A DNA stretch of 64,000 nucleotides from Ptychodera flava (Eukaryota > Hemichordata > Enteropneusta > Ptychoderidae): contig NC_091946.1 in NCBI RefSeq assembly GCF_041260155.1, positions 14,776,573 to 14,840,572 of the forward strand, in the 5' to 3' direction. A program made the position numbers and the translations under genes. Within the stretch, counting starts at the first letter, position 1. Each line of letters opens with the position of its first letter. The notes under the pieces were generated by a model. The model had not been told where the DNA came from, made no database searches, and worked only from the letters and a program-made list of their open reading frames with translations. Below, piece after piece: positions 62,458-64,000 of this stretch.

Positions 62458-64000
62458 ACCGTGTTTTAGACAATTGTCTGAGAAGGAATAGTACCCTAGT
62501 TTTCGGCGTACCCGGCGTGGTTTAAATGTTTTATTTCACTCCGTTTCCCTTTTCACCATCATTGGCAAGAGTTGTAGTACGTTTGACTCGATCAGCTTTC
62601 TATGAATAATACCTCAACTTCCAACTTTTCATTTTATATCAAGGCTATGATCGTCACTCTATGGAATCATTGTGGGAGTAACCATGTAATGAAAGTTAGA
62701 ATGGATGCTTTATGCATGATATTACTTGTACTACAACTTTCAGTGCTTTGGCTCTATTTATTACGGTTATAATCTGCAACGGTATATTAACTTCTGGAAA
62801 GTTGATAATTGTCGAATTTAATAGGAAATCAACACTACCGAAATACTTTTACCAGTCGAATTATAAGTTCAAATGCGTAATAGAGTACGTGACAATTACG
62901 CCTTTCACGCAAGACATATGTTTCTCACGTTGAGAGTGCTTCAAAGCGTGCAGAGTACTTTATGTAAGGTCAGATTGTCTATGGTCTCTACATCGCCAAA
63001 TGCGTATTTTCGAAAATATGCCGTATGTTACAAATAAAAAGATCAAACAAATCAAACTTATGGGTCAAGTCTATATCAAAGCCGCCTTGATTAAAAGCAG
63101 TCTGTGACACGTCATGATCAATCACTTGATGGCCAACGCGAATTGAACTTGCAATCATGTGTCAGTCCTTGACCAATTAACTCCGAGGCAGGCAGGTAAC
63201 ATACTCCAAAGACGTTTAGTGCATCAATCTGCGTTTGTAAAATTAAAAAATGATGTCGTCGATGGCAAGAACGTTTGTCGAAGAGGATAATTTCTAACAA
63301 GACGATGGCTACCAATGTTTGAATAGTCTACTGCTCCCTTGGGCCTTTGTTGGGCTAGAAGTGTCTCGAAAAAATGGAACGATTCACATTATATTAACCT
63401 CTGACCCCTCGACGTCAAAAAGCTTTCTATACCGCGGCCCCGAAATGGTTCATTGACATGAACTTGTAAATTTCGACACATTTATATAACAGATCGATCA
63501 CTATATTCAACAACTGAACGCACAAGAACAAGGATCACGGTACCTCGTTCATGGTCGTTCACGAGGACACTAAATCGACCCGAGTCTGTCGCTGTACTTT
63601 TTACTAGTTTTGAGAACTTTACCTGTTACTTTGAAGTGCTGTAGCCTCTAGAATGGCAGAGGTTGTCTCAGACTTTTGCAGTTATTTTGCTCAGTCGATG
63701 AAAACAACTGTACCGTTGCGGCAAGTAACTTATGTGCTGACAATTTTTTGAAAACTGACAGACTCACCCGACGATTGTCTCTCGACAAGATCGTGTGCCC
63801 ATTCGGCTACATTGTAAACTTAGTCCAATTTCATGTTGACCGACGAGAAAAGATCGAATGAGTATTAAGATAAATGGCGTTCCTTGTGACTTATAGGATT
63901 CGCTGTTATTGTATAGCAGTTCATCTATCGTATTAAACGCTGAGTTGTTAATGAAAAACAGTATAGGACAATATAACACGTTCTAGGTTTTAAATGAATG

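Overview
The window is metazoan nuclear DNA: intron-rich genes with GT..AG splice sites, an intron-bearing tRNA-Leu gene, abundant microsatellites, and many short DNA transposons, LINE 3' ends and an LTR element. The gene families (a natriuretic-peptide-type receptor guanylate cyclase, RanBP2-type zinc-finger proteins, a Death domain) and the repeat style suggest a marine invertebrate deuterostome such as a hemichordate or lancelet. That assignment is an inference; nothing in the sequence fixes the species.

Layout. 1-5.2 kb has no recognisable coding sequence but carries a 662-bp foldback element whose arms are TTAGGG-like telomeric repeats, and a small palindromic MITE. 5.2-20.7 kb (+) holds the last 20 exons of a receptor guanylate cyclase: ligand-binding domain, one transmembrane segment, kinase-homology domain, coiled linker and cyclase domain. 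The phases of all 19 junctions agree, and the 5' exons lie outside the window or were not recognised. Its introns are filled with TTAA-flanked palindromes, other MITEs and a LINE 3' end. At 21.5 kb (-) lies tRNA-Leu(CAA) with a 47-bp intron. 23.3-27.0 kb (-) holds exons of an unnamed gene (gene A) with a RanBP2-type zinc finger. 28.9-35.9 kb (-) is a BEL/Pao LTR retrotransposon fossil with paired LTRs and a 5-bp target-site duplication. 36-40 kb has little. 40.4-43.4 kb is a Helitron-like non-autonomous element with two nested tandem arrays (156 bp and 226 bp). 44.6-45.2 kb is a truncated LINE flanked by a perfect 79-bp duplication. 45.8-47.7 kb is a second element carrying the same 226-bp monomer but with different ends, next to a 26-bp minisatellite. 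48.4-49.1 kb is another TTAA foldback. 49.3-49.7 kb (-) is a Death-domain exon. 50.8-52.3 kb (-) is a decayed Penelope-type reverse transcriptase. 53.3-56.6 kb (-) holds three exons of gene B, a paralogue of gene A with identical lengths for two exons. 57-64 kb shows no recognisable gene.

How the parts relate. The guanylate cyclase would turn an extracellular peptide signal into cGMP. Genes A and B look like a duplicated family with a zinc finger. The nearby Death-domain exon on the same strand could be the 3' end of gene B and would point to an innate-immune adaptor, but the splice phases do not close the gap. The most unusual non-coding signal is the 226-bp monomer: it repeats a near-perfect DR1 nuclear-receptor site, a third half-site and often a CACGTG box about a dozen times across two different transposon frames.
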